Shown one piece after another: positions 41,957 through 50,888 of a stretch of DNA of 64,000 nt (position 1 is the stretch's first letter; each line of letters opens with the position of its first letter). The position numbers and the translations under genes are program-made. A model generated the notes under the pieces. It saw only the letters and a program-made list of their open reading frames with translations, made no database searches and was not told the DNA's origin. This stretch comes from Poindextera sp041691315 (lineage in GTDB: Bacteria; Pseudomonadota; Alphaproteobacteria; Caulobacterales; Caulobacteraceae): positions 21,849 to 85,848 of the forward strand of contig JBEPUW010000014.1 in NCBI GenBank assembly GCA_041691315.1. The letters are read 5' to 3'.

Positions 41957-42841
41957 ATGAAGCTCATCATCGATACCGACATCGGCGACGACTACGACGA
42001 CATCTTGACCCTGGCCGTCGCCCTGGCCAGCCCGGAGCTGGACATTTTGGGCGTGACCACGGTAGTGGGCGACGCCGCGCTCAGGGCGCGGCTGACCCGG
42101 CGCTTCCTCAATCTCGCCGGCCGCGAGGACATTCCCGTGGCCATCGGCGCGACCCTGCGCACCGGCGCGCCGTTCACGCACAGGCGCTGGGCGCATGGCG
42201 GCCCGCAGCTGGCGGAGGACGAGCCGGACGCCGTGGATTTCCTGCTGCAGCAGATCGCCGCCAATCCGGACCAGATCACCCTTCTGGCGATCGGACCGTT
42301 GACCAACCTCGCCGAGGCTTTGGCGCGCGATCCGGCCACGTTCAGGCGGCTGCAGCGGATCGTGCTGATGGGCGGCTCGGTTCGCCGCGGGTATCGCGAC
42401 CTCGCCTGGCAGGGCGAGGGCAAGCCCTCGACGGAGTACAACATCCTCTCCGACGTCAAGGCCGCCCAGGCCGTGTTCGAGGCCGGCGTGCCGCTGGGGG
42501 TCGCGCCCCTGGACGGAACGATGGTCGCGCTCGACGAGCTGAAGCGCCAACTGCTCTTCACCCGTTCCACCCCGATCACCGACGCCCTGGCGCTGACCTA
42601 TCTGCAGTGGTCGGCGGTCGCCGGCCGCGCGACGCCGATCCTGTTCGACACCGCGGCCCTGGCCTTCGCCATCGACCCGTCGATGTTCAAGGTCGAACGC
42701 CTTCGCCTCAGCGTCGACGACGCCGGCTACACGCGCGAGGTCGACGGCCCGGCCAATGCCGAGGTCTGCCTCGACTGCGACGAGGACGCCTTCAACCGCT
42801 GGCTGATGCCCCGGCTGGTGGGCCGCTCGGCGCGGGGGTAG
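41957..42841 (+). CDS. Nucleoside hydrolase (IunH-like)
   Basis: The 294-residue enzyme has the Ca-binding N-terminal motif KLIIDTDIGDDYDDIL, a slight variant of DTDxGxDDxxA, then GPLTNLAEALARDP, the VLMGGSVRRG loop and YNILSDVKAAQAVFEAG, which carry the substrate-binding Asn/Asp. The aspartate normally placed in the second DPEAA motif is retained as DVKAA. It would cleave the N-glycosidic bond of nucleosides for base salvage in the cytosol, with preference unknown. It lies 48 bp after the VOC gene. Confidence 0.88.
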   Translation: MKLIIDTDIGDDYDDILTLAVALASPELDILGVTTVVGDAALRARLTRRFLNLAGREDIPVAIGATLRTGAPFTHRRWAHGGPQLAEDEPDAVDFLLQQIAANPDQITLLAIGPLTNLAEALARDPATFRRLQRIVLMGGSVRRGYRDLAWQGEGKPSTEYNILSDVKAAQAVFEAGVPLGVAPLDGTMVALDELKRQLLFTRSTPITDALALTYLQWSAVAGRATPILFDTAALAFAIDPSMFKVERLRLSVDDAGYTREVDGPANAEVCLDCDEDAFNRWLMPRLVGRSARG

Positions 42842-42872
42842 AGGCTAGTCTTCGGGATCGGGGGAGCGGGCC

Positions 42873-43499
42873 TTGACGGCTGACACGGAGACCCTTTGGG
42901 CGGTGATCGTCGGCGCCGTGCTGGCGACGGTGGGCGGATTCGCCGCGACGCAGCTGGAGCAGTTCCTGCGCCGGCGGGAGCGTCAGCGGGGCGCGGCGCT
43001 GTTGTTCGGCGAGATACTGTCGGTGATCGAGCTGCTGATGGGGTTGGCCGACGATGCACGCGGGCGCGGCGATCCGTACGGGCAGCTGACCATGCGGCTG
43101 TTGCGCGCGATGCGGCGCGAGACCGACGCCTATGACCGCAATCGCGAGCAGCTCTACGACCTGCCCGACGCCAAGCTGCGGGCCTTGATCCACGCGCTGA
43201 TGATACGGGTGACCCTGACGCTCGACGGCATTTTCGACACCACCGCCGAAATCGTCACGGCCGAAGCCGCCGACAAGGCGATGGACGCCGCCGATCCTGT
43301 ACGGCCCGAGCTGCTGCGGCGGCTGGACAGCTTGCGCGAGACCCGCTCCGGCGGCTTCGACTTCGCGGTCGAGACCATCGAGGAGATCAGGCCGATCATC
43401 GCCGTCCTGCAGCCGCTGGCGAAAGAATCGTTCGAGGCCTATTCGACCGTGGTCGACCGCCCGACGGCCCTGAACCAGAGCCAGGGAAGGCCAGGGTGA
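42873..43499 (+). CDS. Hypothetical membrane-anchored protein
   Basis: This 208-residue protein starts at TTG after a GGGGGAGCGGG ribosome site. It has one N-terminal transmembrane helix (LWAVIVGAVLATVGGFAAT, about residues 8-26), then an Arg-rich linker and a long helical cytoplasmic domain, with no known motif. The stop overlaps the CoA-transferase GTG start by 4 bp. The N-terminal anchor with a large helical body is common to poorly characterised inner-membrane proteins; function unknown. Confidence 0.7.
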   Translation: MTADTETLWAVIVGAVLATVGGFAATQLEQFLRRRERQRGAALLFGEILSVIELLMGLADDARGRGDPYGQLTMRLLRAMRRETDAYDRNREQLYDLPDAKLRALIHALMIRVTLTLDGIFDTTAEIVTAEAADKAMDAADPVRPELLRRLDSLRETRSGGFDFAVETIEEIRPIIAVLQPLAKESFEAYSTVVDRPTALNQSQGRPG

Positions 43500-44695
43500 T
43501 CCGCCCGGGACCCCAGCCCGGACCTCTGAGCGATCTGAAGGTGGTCGAGATGGGCCAGCTGATCGCCGGACCCTTCTGTGGGCAGCTGCTGGGCGACATG
43601 GGCGCCGAGGTGGTTAAGATCGAGCCGCCGGGCGCCGGCGATCCGATGCGGGTCTGGGGCCAGGGCGCGCCGGTCTGGTGGGAGGTGATCGCGCGCAACA
43701 AGCTCTCGGTGTCGCTGAACCTGAGGACGCCACAAGGCCAGGCGCTGGCGCGGCGGCTGATCGGCGAGGCCGACGTGCTGATCGAGAACTTCAAGCCCGG
43801 CACGCTGGAGGGCTGGAACCTGGCGCCGGAGGATCTGCGCGCGGCGTTTCCGCGCCTGATCGTTGTGCGCATGTCCGGCTACGGCCAGACCGGGCCCTAT
43901 TCCGACCGGGCCGGCTTCGGCGGCATCGCCGAGGCGTTCGGCGGCTGGCGGCGGCTGGTCGGCGATCCCGACCGGCCGCCATCGCGCATGGGGGTCTCGA
44001 TCGGCGACACCCTGGCGGCCAGCTATGGCTGCATGGGCGTGCTGGCCGCGCTGCATCACCGAGAACGCAGCGGCCGCGGTCAGGTGATCGACGCGGCGCT
44101 GTATGAATCGGTGCTGCAGGTGATGGAAGGCGTGGTCGCCGAATACACCGCCGCCGGGGTCACCCGGCAGCGCTCGGGCGCCATCTTGCCAGGCATCGCG
44201 CCATCGAACGTCTATCTCTGCGCCGACGGCGAATTCATGATCGGGGCCAACCAGGACAGCCTGTTCCGCCGCCTCGCCACCGTCATGGGCCGCCCCGAGC
44301 TGGCCGACGATCCACGCTATGCCGACCATCGCTCGCGCGGCGACAACCAGATCGAACTCGATGACCTGATCGCGGCCTGGACCCGGACGCAGACGGTGGA
44401 TTTCGTCGAGGCGGCGATGCTGGAGGCCGGCATTCCGGGCGGCCGGCTGTTCGCCCCGGCCGACATGCTGGCCGACCCGCACTTCGCCGCTCGCGAGGCG
44501 ATCGTCGCCGTCGACCACCCGCGCTGGCCCGGCCTTCAGATGCAGGCGCCGTTCCCGAAATTCTCCGAGACGCCGGGCGCGGTGCGCTCCATCGCGCCGC
44601 AGACGGTTGGCGAGCACAATGCGGCCATCCTGGGCGAGCGCCTGGGCCTGGGCGCCGCCGAACTGGCGCGGCTCGCGGCCGATGGGGTGATCTGA
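43496..44695 (+). CDS. CaiB/BaiF family CoA transferase (type III)
   Basis: The 399-residue enzyme starts at GTG. LKVVEMGQLIAGPFCGQLLG and DMGAEVVKIEPPGAGDPMR are the class III CoA-transferase N-terminal region, followed by ENFKPGTLEGW and SGYGQTGPYSDRAGFGGIAE, the Asp being close to the catalytic position. It would swap CoA between carboxylic acids, as in carnitine, oxalate or bile-acid degradation. It lies in an operon-like run with small membrane proteins. Specific donor and acceptor unknown. Confidence 0.9.
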   Translation: MIRPGPQPGPLSDLKVVEMGQLIAGPFCGQLLGDMGAEVVKIEPPGAGDPMRVWGQGAPVWWEVIARNKLSVSLNLRTPQGQALARRLIGEADVLIENFKPGTLEGWNLAPEDLRAAFPRLIVVRMSGYGQTGPYSDRAGFGGIAEAFGGWRRLVGDPDRPPSRMGVSIGDTLAASYGCMGVLAALHHRERSGRGQVIDAALYESVLQVMEGVVAEYTAAGVTRQRSGAILPGIAPSNVYLCADGEFMIGANQDSLFRRLATVMGRPELADDPRYADHRSRGDNQIELDDLIAAWTRTQTVDFVEAAMLEAGIPGGRLFAPADMLADPHFAAREAIVAVDHPRWPGLQMQAPFPKFSETPGAVRSIAPQTVGEHNAAILGERLGLGAAELARLAADGVI

Positions 44696-44700
44696 AGGCC

Positions 44701-45219
44701 ATGTTCGAGGGCTGGGACAACTTCTACCTGATGCTCGGGCCGGCGGCGGTGGGGCTGATCGGGCTGCTGTTTGTGGTGGTCACCCTGACCGCCGGGTTCG
44801 ACCGGTCGAAGGCCACGCGCGGCCAGGCGCTCTATCTGACCCCGACGGCGCTGCACTTCGGGATGGTGATGGTGATCAGCGCCATCGCCATGGCCCCCAG
44901 GCTGGGCGCGGTTGCGACGGCGGCCGCCATCGAAGTCGCCGTGCTGGCCGGTTTTGCCGGCGCGGTTCGCGCCTCAATCGGCATCCGCGGCATGAGAACC
45001 GGCAAGGACGACCCGCACTGGTCGGACTTCTGGTGCTACGGCGTCGTGCCCATGGTGATCTATCTGGGCCTTTTCGTCGCCGGCCTCGCGCTTGCTTGGC
45101 GGGCGGCCTGGGCGGCGGAAGCGATCGCGGCGCTGTTGTTGATCCTGCTCTCGCTCAATGTCCGAAACGCCTGGGACTTGGTCACCGTGATTGCCACGGT
45201 GTCGAAGGACGGCGGCTAG
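44701..45219 (+). CDS. Hypothetical multi-pass membrane protein
   Basis: The 172-residue product has about five hydrophobic segments (GPAAVGLIGLLFVVVTLTAG, MVMVISAIAMAPRL, AIEVAVLAGFAGAVR, GVVPMVIYLGLFVAGLAL, EAIAALLLILLSL). No catalytic or transport motif is visible. It starts 5 bp after the CoA-transferase stop and overlaps the convergent ABC permease by 4 bp. Function unknown. Confidence 0.72.
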   Translation: MFEGWDNFYLMLGPAAVGLIGLLFVVVTLTAGFDRSKATRGQALYLTPTALHFGMVMVISAIAMAPRLGAVATAAAIEVAVLAGFAGAVRASIGIRGMRTGKDDPHWSDFWCYGVVPMVIYLGLFVAGLALAWRAAWAAEAIAALLLILLSLNVRNAWDLVTVIATVSKDGG

Positions 45220-46019
45220 CTTACGGTCTCGGCGCTGTAGCGGGCGATCAGGCCGGTGCGGATGGCGTAGCGATAGACGCTTGCGAAGAACAGGCAGGCG
45301 AGGCCCAGATAGACAAGGGACAGGCCGCCGCCGATGGCCAGGCGGTCCCAGGCGGCGGGCTTGCCGGCGACCACCGCGCGCATCGAATCGAACACATAGG
45401 ACGGGGGCAGGATGCGCGAGATCGCCTGCATCCAGCCGGGCAGCACCGAGATCGGATAGAAGACGCCGGCGAAGGGCGAGATCAGCGTCGGAATCGGCCA
45501 GACCAGCCACTCCGAGGCGGGTCCGAGGCGCAGCACGATGGCCGCGCCGGTGATGCCCAGCGCGATGCCGGTGACGAACAACACCATCAGGAAGGGCGTC
45601 AGGGCCGCGCCGTAGCTGAGGAAGGACAGGCCGAACGCCCCCCAGGCCAGGACCAGCATGACCAGAAGGCCGACCAGGCTGGTGCCGACCCCGACCACCA
45701 CCAGCCCTGTGACATATTCCGAGGTGCGCAAGGGGGTGGCGAAAATGTTGAGGAAGTTGCGCGACCAGACGTCCTCGAAGAAGGCCGTGGTCACGCCCTG
45801 CATGACCCGGGTGAGGAAATCCCACAGCAGGATCGCGCCTAAGAGCGCCGGCACGAAGTTGAAGCCCGTGTGCGAGACCCCGTTCAAATAGCGGCTGATG
45901 AAGCCCCAAAGCAGAATGTCGACGGCCACCCAGGCGAAGATGGGCAGCACCCGCTGGGGGCTGCCGCGATAGAGGTAGAGCTGGCGCAGCACGATGGCGG
46001 CGACGCGCGACGGGTTCAT
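45216..46019 (-). CDS. ABC-2 type transporter permease (NodJ/YadH-like)
   Basis: The 267-residue permease has six predicted transmembrane helices and the ABC-2 layout: YLYRGSPQRVLPIFAWVAVD at the start, IMQ-like region in FEDVWSRNFLNIFATPLRTSEY, and helices with FLMVLFVTGIALGITGAAI. The ATG at 46019 overlaps the stop of the ATP-binding subunit gene by 4 bp. Such exporters move polysaccharides, drugs or lipids; cargo unknown. Because its ATPase is frameshifted, the exporter may not be functional as assembled. Confidence 0.87.
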   Translation of the reverse strand: MNPSRVAAIVLRQLYLYRGSPQRVLPIFAWVAVDILLWGFISRYLNGVSHTGFNFVPALLGAILLWDFLTRVMQGVTTAFFEDVWSRNFLNIFATPLRTSEYVTGLVVVGVGTSLVGLLVMLVLAWGAFGLSFLSYGAALTPFLMVLFVTGIALGITGAAIVLRLGPASEWLVWPIPTLISPFAGVFYPISVLPGWMQAISRILPPSYVFDSMRAVVAGKPAAWDRLAIGGGLSLVYLGLACLFFASVYRYAIRTGLIARYSAETVS

Positions 46020-46767
46020 GGCGCGTGCACCGGCGGCAGCGCCTCATGCGCCACCTGGACGAAGAGGTCGTCGAGGCTGGCCGCGCCGTGCTGGCTGGGC
46101 AGGGTCTTGGGGTCGCCCTCCAGCACCACCTTGCCGCGGGCCAGGAACAGCACCCGGTGGCAGACCGCCGCGACCTCGTACATGTTGTGGCTGGTCCAGA
46201 GCACGCCGCCATGGCCTCGGCGACGAAGGCGGTGACGCCGGCGCGGATGTCGCGCGCGGTCGAGGGATCGATCGAGGCGGTGGGTTCGTCGAGCAGCAGC
46301 AGCCTGGGCCGGTTCAGCATCGCCTTGGCCAGGCCCAGCCGGGTCTGCTCGCCCGAAGACAGCACCCCGGCCTTGGTCTTGCGGTAGCGGGCCAGGTCGT
46401 AGGCGGTCAGGAGCCGCTCGATCCGTTCGGAAAGCCCCTTGACCGCGTAGATCATGCCGAAAACGCGCAGGTTCTGCTCGACGGTCAGGTTGCCCGGAAG
46501 GGGGGCATAGACGGCGGCGAAATTGGTCCTGGCCAGGGCGCGGCTGCGGTTCGCCGCCAGGCTGACGCCATCGATCTCGATCCGGCCGCTGGTCGGGGCC
46601 AGCACGCCGAGGATCATGTTGATGGTGGTGGTCTTGCCGGCGCCGTTCGGGCCGACCAGCCCGACGATCTCGCCCGGCGCGACGTGGAAGCTGACGCCGT
46701 CCACGGCTTGCAGCGGCCCGAAGGCCTTGCACAGGGACTCGACCGAAAGGACGGCGGCGGCGGTCAT
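46016..46767 (-). pseudogene. ABC transporter ATP-binding protein with single-base frameshift
   Basis: The 5' frame runs from MTAAAVLSVESLCKAFG through Walker A (GLVGPNGAGKTTTIN), signature (VLSSGEQTRLGLAKAM) and Walker B (LLLLDEPTASID), then loses the frame after VTAFVAEA near 46210-46225. The other frame resumes with GGVLWTSHNMYEVAAVCHRV (the H-loop region) and ends VAHEALPPVHAP with its stop overlapping the permease start. Adding one C to GAGGCCATGG restores EAHGGVLW across the joint. All catalytic elements survive except that the H-loop is out of frame. The break could be a sequencing indel. Confidence 0.85.
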
Positions 46768-46799
46768 CGCGGCCTTAGTAGCCGCCCACCCGGCTGCGG

Positions 46800-48940
46800 T
46801 CACGCGGCGGTGTCGACCCCTGACTCCTCGCTCGCCTCGCGGCCGGCCGACCAGCGCGACAGCACGGTCAGCAGGGCGGCGGGGCTCACCGGCTTGCCCA
46901 GGTGGCGTCCATGCCGGCGTCGAGGCACTTCTTCACCTGCTCGGGCAGGACGTTGGCGGTCATGGCGATGATCGGCGTCGAGCGGGCGCTGGGTTGCGGC
47001 AGGGCGCGGATCGCGCGGGCGGCGGTCAGGCCGTCCATCACCGGCATCTGGACGTCCATCAGCACCAGGTCGAAGCTGGCCCGCTGCATGGCGTCGATGG
47101 CGAGCTGGCCGTTCTCGGCCATCTCGATGGTGACGTCGAAGGGCGACAACAGGGTCGCGATCAGCTCGCGGTTCACCGCGACGTCCTCGACCAGCAGCAT
47201 GCGCACGGGGGTGTCGGGCGCGGCCGGAGCCTCCGCGGCCACCTCCTCGAGCAGTGCCTCGGCGCGGGGCAGCACGATCTCGAACCAGAAGGTCGAGCCC
47301 TGGCCCGGCCGGCTGTCGCAGCCGACGGCGCCGCCCATCAGTTCGATGGTGCGCTTACAGATGGCCAGACCAAGGCCCGTACCGCCATAGCGTCGCGAGA
47401 CGGTGGCGTCGGCCTGGGTGAAGCGGTCGAACAGGCTGTCGATCTTGTCCTGATCGATGCCGATGCCGGTGTCGGTGACCGCGATGCGCAGCGCGTCGCG
47501 ATCGGCGTCCTTGCGGGTCTGGCGCACGGACACCGTGACGCCGCCTTCGGCGGTGAACTTGATGGCGTTGGACAGGAAGTTCACCAGCACCTGGCGGATG
47601 CGGGCCGCATCACCGGCCAAGGGCGAGCTATCGCCCTCAGCCTCGACCGTGATCATCAGATCCTTGGAGTCGGCCTGCTGGGTTAAGAGCGCCGCGGTGG
47701 CGCGCACCGTTTCCATCGCATCGAACGGCTTGGCCTCCAGCTCGACCGCGCCGGCCTCCAGCCGCGAGAAGTCCAGCACGGTGTTGACCAGCTCAAGCAG
47801 GGGGGCGCTGGCGTCGCGGATCAGGCCGGCGTGGCGCGCGTCTTCGGCCGCCAGCCGCGGCGAACCCGCCAGCACGCCGGAAAAGCCGATGATGGCGTTC
47901 AGCGGCGTGCGCAGCTCATGGGTCATGTTGGCCAGGAAGTCGGACTTGGCCGCCGCCGCCTCTTCGGCGCGCCGCCGCGCCTCCACCAGCTCGGTCTCCA
48001 TGGCCTTGCGGGCCTCGATATTGCGCGAAACCGAAACCACGCCGCCGGCACCGTCGACGTTGGTGCTCGGCACCAGGGTAAAGCAGGTCTCCACCCAGAA
48101 GACATGGCCGTCCTTGTGGACCACCCGGTACTCGACCGTTCGCCGATCGGCTTCCGGGGACAGCGACGCGGTGACGCTGAGGACCTGCTCGCGATCCTCC
48201 GGATAGAGGTAGGTATAGGTGGGCGTCGCCTGCAACTCGGCGGCCGTGAAGCCAAGCGCCTGTTCGATCGACGGGGACACATAGCGTCGCGAGCCGTCCG
48301 GTCCGGTATGGGCGATTACGTCGGTGACATTGTCGGCCAGCAGCCGATAGTGCGCTTCGGACGCGGCCGTGCGGCGCTGGGCCTCCTCGAAACTTCGCCG
48401 CACCCCCAGGCTGCGCATGACCCCATCGGCGACAAAGCTGAGGGCCAGGATCAGCAGCCCGACGATGGGGACCAGCGGCAGGTGATGCGGATTTGGGGCC
48501 ATGATCACGAAGACCAGCATGGCGAGCCCAGGGACGCCACCGCCGACGACGAAGCCGGTCGCCGACTGATAGGCGTTGTTTTGGCCGAAAAAGACCACCG
48601 AGACCCAGATGATCACCGCACAGATCGGTCCGCCCGGCACGTCGCTGAACCAGAGCAGGGCGCCAAGGCCCATCCACAGCATCGATCCGGCTACCAGATT
48701 GGCCAGATGCGCGACCCGCACGGCCGGCCCGACCTTGCGGCCAAGGGCCTGCGGGCGTGTGACGAAGATCGACAGGCCCTCGGACAGCAGTTGCAGGCCG
48801 AGCCAGGCCAGGCAGAACCGCCAGGGCAGCAAAAGGGTGATCACAGCGGCGACGCACGCGGTCACCACCAGGCGCAGCGGCATCCCCTGATAGGCGCGGA
48901 CGGCCATCTCATCGAGGCCGTCGTCCAGTATCTTCACCAA
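46800..48940 (-). pseudogene. Hybrid histidine kinase/receiver with single-base frameshift near the C-terminus
   Basis: The 714-codon gene starts at TTG/GTG (48940/48937) with 5-6 transmembrane helices (about 20-190), then a PAS domain, HisKA with FLANMTHELRTPLNAIIGFS, an HATPase with GIGIDQDKIDSLFDRFTQ and GGTGLGLAICKRT, and a receiver with LVLMDVQMPVMDG. The frame ends prematurely at AGMDATWASR. Restoring one C near 46908 gives AGMDAHLGKPVSPAALLTVL and a stop at 46800-46802. The lost stretch contains the conserved Lys-Pro of the receiver. Kinase domains are intact; only the last ~35 codons are out of frame. Confidence 0.83.
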
Positions 48941-49075
48941 GGTCGCGACCTCTTCAGGGAGCTTGTCGGCGCCACCATGCGCGACCGGCTCTTGAGATCG
49001 CGTTACTTGCCGATTGCGGGACGCCGCGTGGCTGCCTAGCCTTGCTGACTAATTGTTGAGCGGCAAAGGCGTCCT

Positions 49076-49918
49076 ATGCATATCGATCTCGGGACCGCGC
49101 GCATCTTCTTCGACGTCGTCGGCGCGAAGTTCGCGGTCGACGGCGAGCGGATGGTCGAGCGGCCGACCCTGATCGTCATGCATGGCGGCCCGGGTTTCGA
49201 CCATTCGACGCTCAGGCCCTATTTCGACCGCTTCGCCGACACCCATCAGGTGATCTACATCGACCACCGCGGCAACGGCCGCTCGACCGGCGAGGCGGAC
49301 ACCTGGACGCTGGACCAATGGGGCTACGACGTGAAGGCCTTCTGCGATGCGCTGGGGATCACCGCGCCGGTGGTCTACGGCAACTCGTTCGGCGGTATGG
49401 TCGCCATGGCCTATGCCAGCCGGCATCCGGAGCATCCGTCAAAGCTGATCCTGTCCTCGACAGCGGCCAGCCTGAAGCTGGAGGTGACCTACGAGATGAT
49501 GCAGGCCAAGGGCGGCGACCGCGCCCGCCGGATCGCCGAGATATTCTGGACCGCGCCGACCGATGCGCTGGCCGCCGAATATCAGGAGGTCTGCATGCCG
49601 CTGTACAATCCGCGGCCGAACCCGGCCGACGCGACAGCGCGCCGCCGCGCCATCCGAAGGACCGCGGTGATGAGCCATTTCATCCTGGGCGAAATGCGCA
49701 GCATGGATCTCAGCGCCGGGCTTTCGGCCATCCGGGCGCCCACCCTGATCCTCGCCGGCGCCCACGACCCGATCACCCCGGTCGCCTGCAGCCAGGAGAT
49801 CGCCGCTGCTCTTCCGCCAGGCCTCGCCGAACTGCACGTCTTCGAAAACGCCGGCCACGGCGTCCACCGCGACGAGCCGGATCGCGCCGAGACAGTGTTG
49901 CGGACGTTCATGGGGTGA
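49076..49918 (+). CDS. Alpha/beta hydrolase, proline-iminopeptidase-like
   Basis: The 280-residue hydrolase has the oxyanion region VMHGGPGFDHS, DHRGNGRSTG, the nucleophile elbow VYGNSFGGMVAM (Ser), ILAGAHDPITPV (catalytic Asp region) and ENAGHGVHRD (His). The HGGPG variant is typical of prolyl aminopeptidase-like enzymes. It has no signal peptide. Substrate may be a peptide or ester. It is divergent from the hybrid kinase upstream, with a GGCAAAGG-type site before the ATG. Confidence 0.87.
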   Translation: MHIDLGTARIFFDVVGAKFAVDGERMVERPTLIVMHGGPGFDHSTLRPYFDRFADTHQVIYIDHRGNGRSTGEADTWTLDQWGYDVKAFCDALGITAPVVYGNSFGGMVAMAYASRHPEHPSKLILSSTAASLKLEVTYEMMQAKGGDRARRIAEIFWTAPTDALAAEYQEVCMPLYNPRPNPADATARRRAIRRTAVMSHFILGEMRSMDLSAGLSAIRAPTLILAGAHDPITPVACSQEIAAALPPGLAELHVFENAGHGVHRDEPDRAETVLRTFMG

Positions 49919-49949
49919 TGCGGGCTAGCACGACCTTCTCAGTCCCTCC

Positions 49950-50051
49950 GTCATGGCCCGACTTGTTCGGGCCACCCATGAACACCGTCTAGGATCAGTG
50001 TTCATGGGTCCCCCGCATTCCGCCGCTAAAGCGGCTCCAGCGGGGGATGAC
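49950..50051. repeat. Dispersed palindromic repeat
   Basis: CCCATGAACAC (49975-49985) and GTGTTCATGGG (49998-50008) are perfect complements, enclosed by GTCAT/ATGAC ends and further hairpins. This fits the RUP-type elements between genes in such genomes; it also resembles the fold of the other palindromic repeats in this window but is not the same sequence. Confidence 0.65.
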
Positions 50052-50055
50052 GGGT

Positions 50056-50856
50056 TTAATTGGGCGCCGAAGTGTCCGCCCCCATCGCCTCGGTGAAAAA
50101 CGCCACCGCCAGCCTATGCGAGCGTTCGGCCGCTTGCGCGTTGTAGGCCATGGTCAGCAGGCCGCCCTGGCCGCGATTGCCGGCCGGGTCCTGCACCTGG
50201 CGGGCCTCGCCCGGCATGTCGAAGCCGTGGTGGGCGTCGGCCATCGCCTCGGTGCGGACGTGAGCGCGGTCGGCGTCGTTCAGCGACGCGACCAGGGTCT
50301 CGCCGGCCCTCGGGTCGTTGTCGTAGCCGTCCAGAGCGCCGGTGACGATCAGAATGGGCGCGTCGACCAGATCGCCGAACTCGAAGCCGCGCACCCGGTT
50401 GTACAAATGGCAGATCGGATAGACCGGCATCAGGGCGGTGAAATGGTCGTCGCCGAGGACGGGGTCGTTCTGCGCCCGGGTCGCGGCCAGCATGGTGGCT
50501 ACGGCGCCGAAAGAAAATCCGATCACCCCGATGCTTGCCGCATCGACCCGGGGATGAGCGGCCAGCCAGGCGCGGGCGCCATAGAGGTCGGGCAGGGTCT
50601 CCTGCACCGTCCGCGGCCGGCCCTCGGCGCCGCCGACCAGGCCGCGCGGCGACCATTGGTCAAGCTCCAGGGTGACGAAGCCGGCGTCGTTCAGCGGCCC
50701 GGCATAGCCGCCCTCGCGGGCGCTGGGCCCGGCCGAGCCGTGCAGCAGGATCACGGCCGGCAGCCGGCCCTCGATCTCAGGCACGCGCAGCCGTCCGGCG
50801 ATGCTCAGCGGTTGCTCATGCAGCGAGGGAAGGGCGACATAGTGCAGGCTGGTCAT
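50056..50856 (-). CDS. Dienelactone-hydrolase-like alpha/beta hydrolase
   Basis: The 266-residue protein has LPAVILLHGSAGPSAREGGY near the N-terminus, the nucleophile elbow GVIGFSFGAVATML (Ser rather than Cys), and IVTGALDGYDNDPR with ADAHHGFDMPGEA for the acidic residue and His. It resembles the larger dienelactone-hydrolase family. The start at 50856 is chosen over an upstream GTG because AAGG lies a normal distance before the ATG. Substrate unknown. Confidence 0.83.
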   Translation of the reverse strand: MTSLHYVALPSLHEQPLSIAGRLRVPEIEGRLPAVILLHGSAGPSAREGGYAGPLNDAGFVTLELDQWSPRGLVGGAEGRPRTVQETLPDLYGARAWLAAHPRVDAASIGVIGFSFGAVATMLAATRAQNDPVLGDDHFTALMPVYPICHLYNRVRGFEFGDLVDAPILIVTGALDGYDNDPRAGETLVASLNDADRAHVRTEAMADAHHGFDMPGEARQVQDPAGNRGQGGLLTMAYNAQAAERSHRLAVAFFTEAMGADTSAPN

Positions 50857-50888
50857 GGCCGCCACCTTAGCGGCGACCGCCGGCCCGG

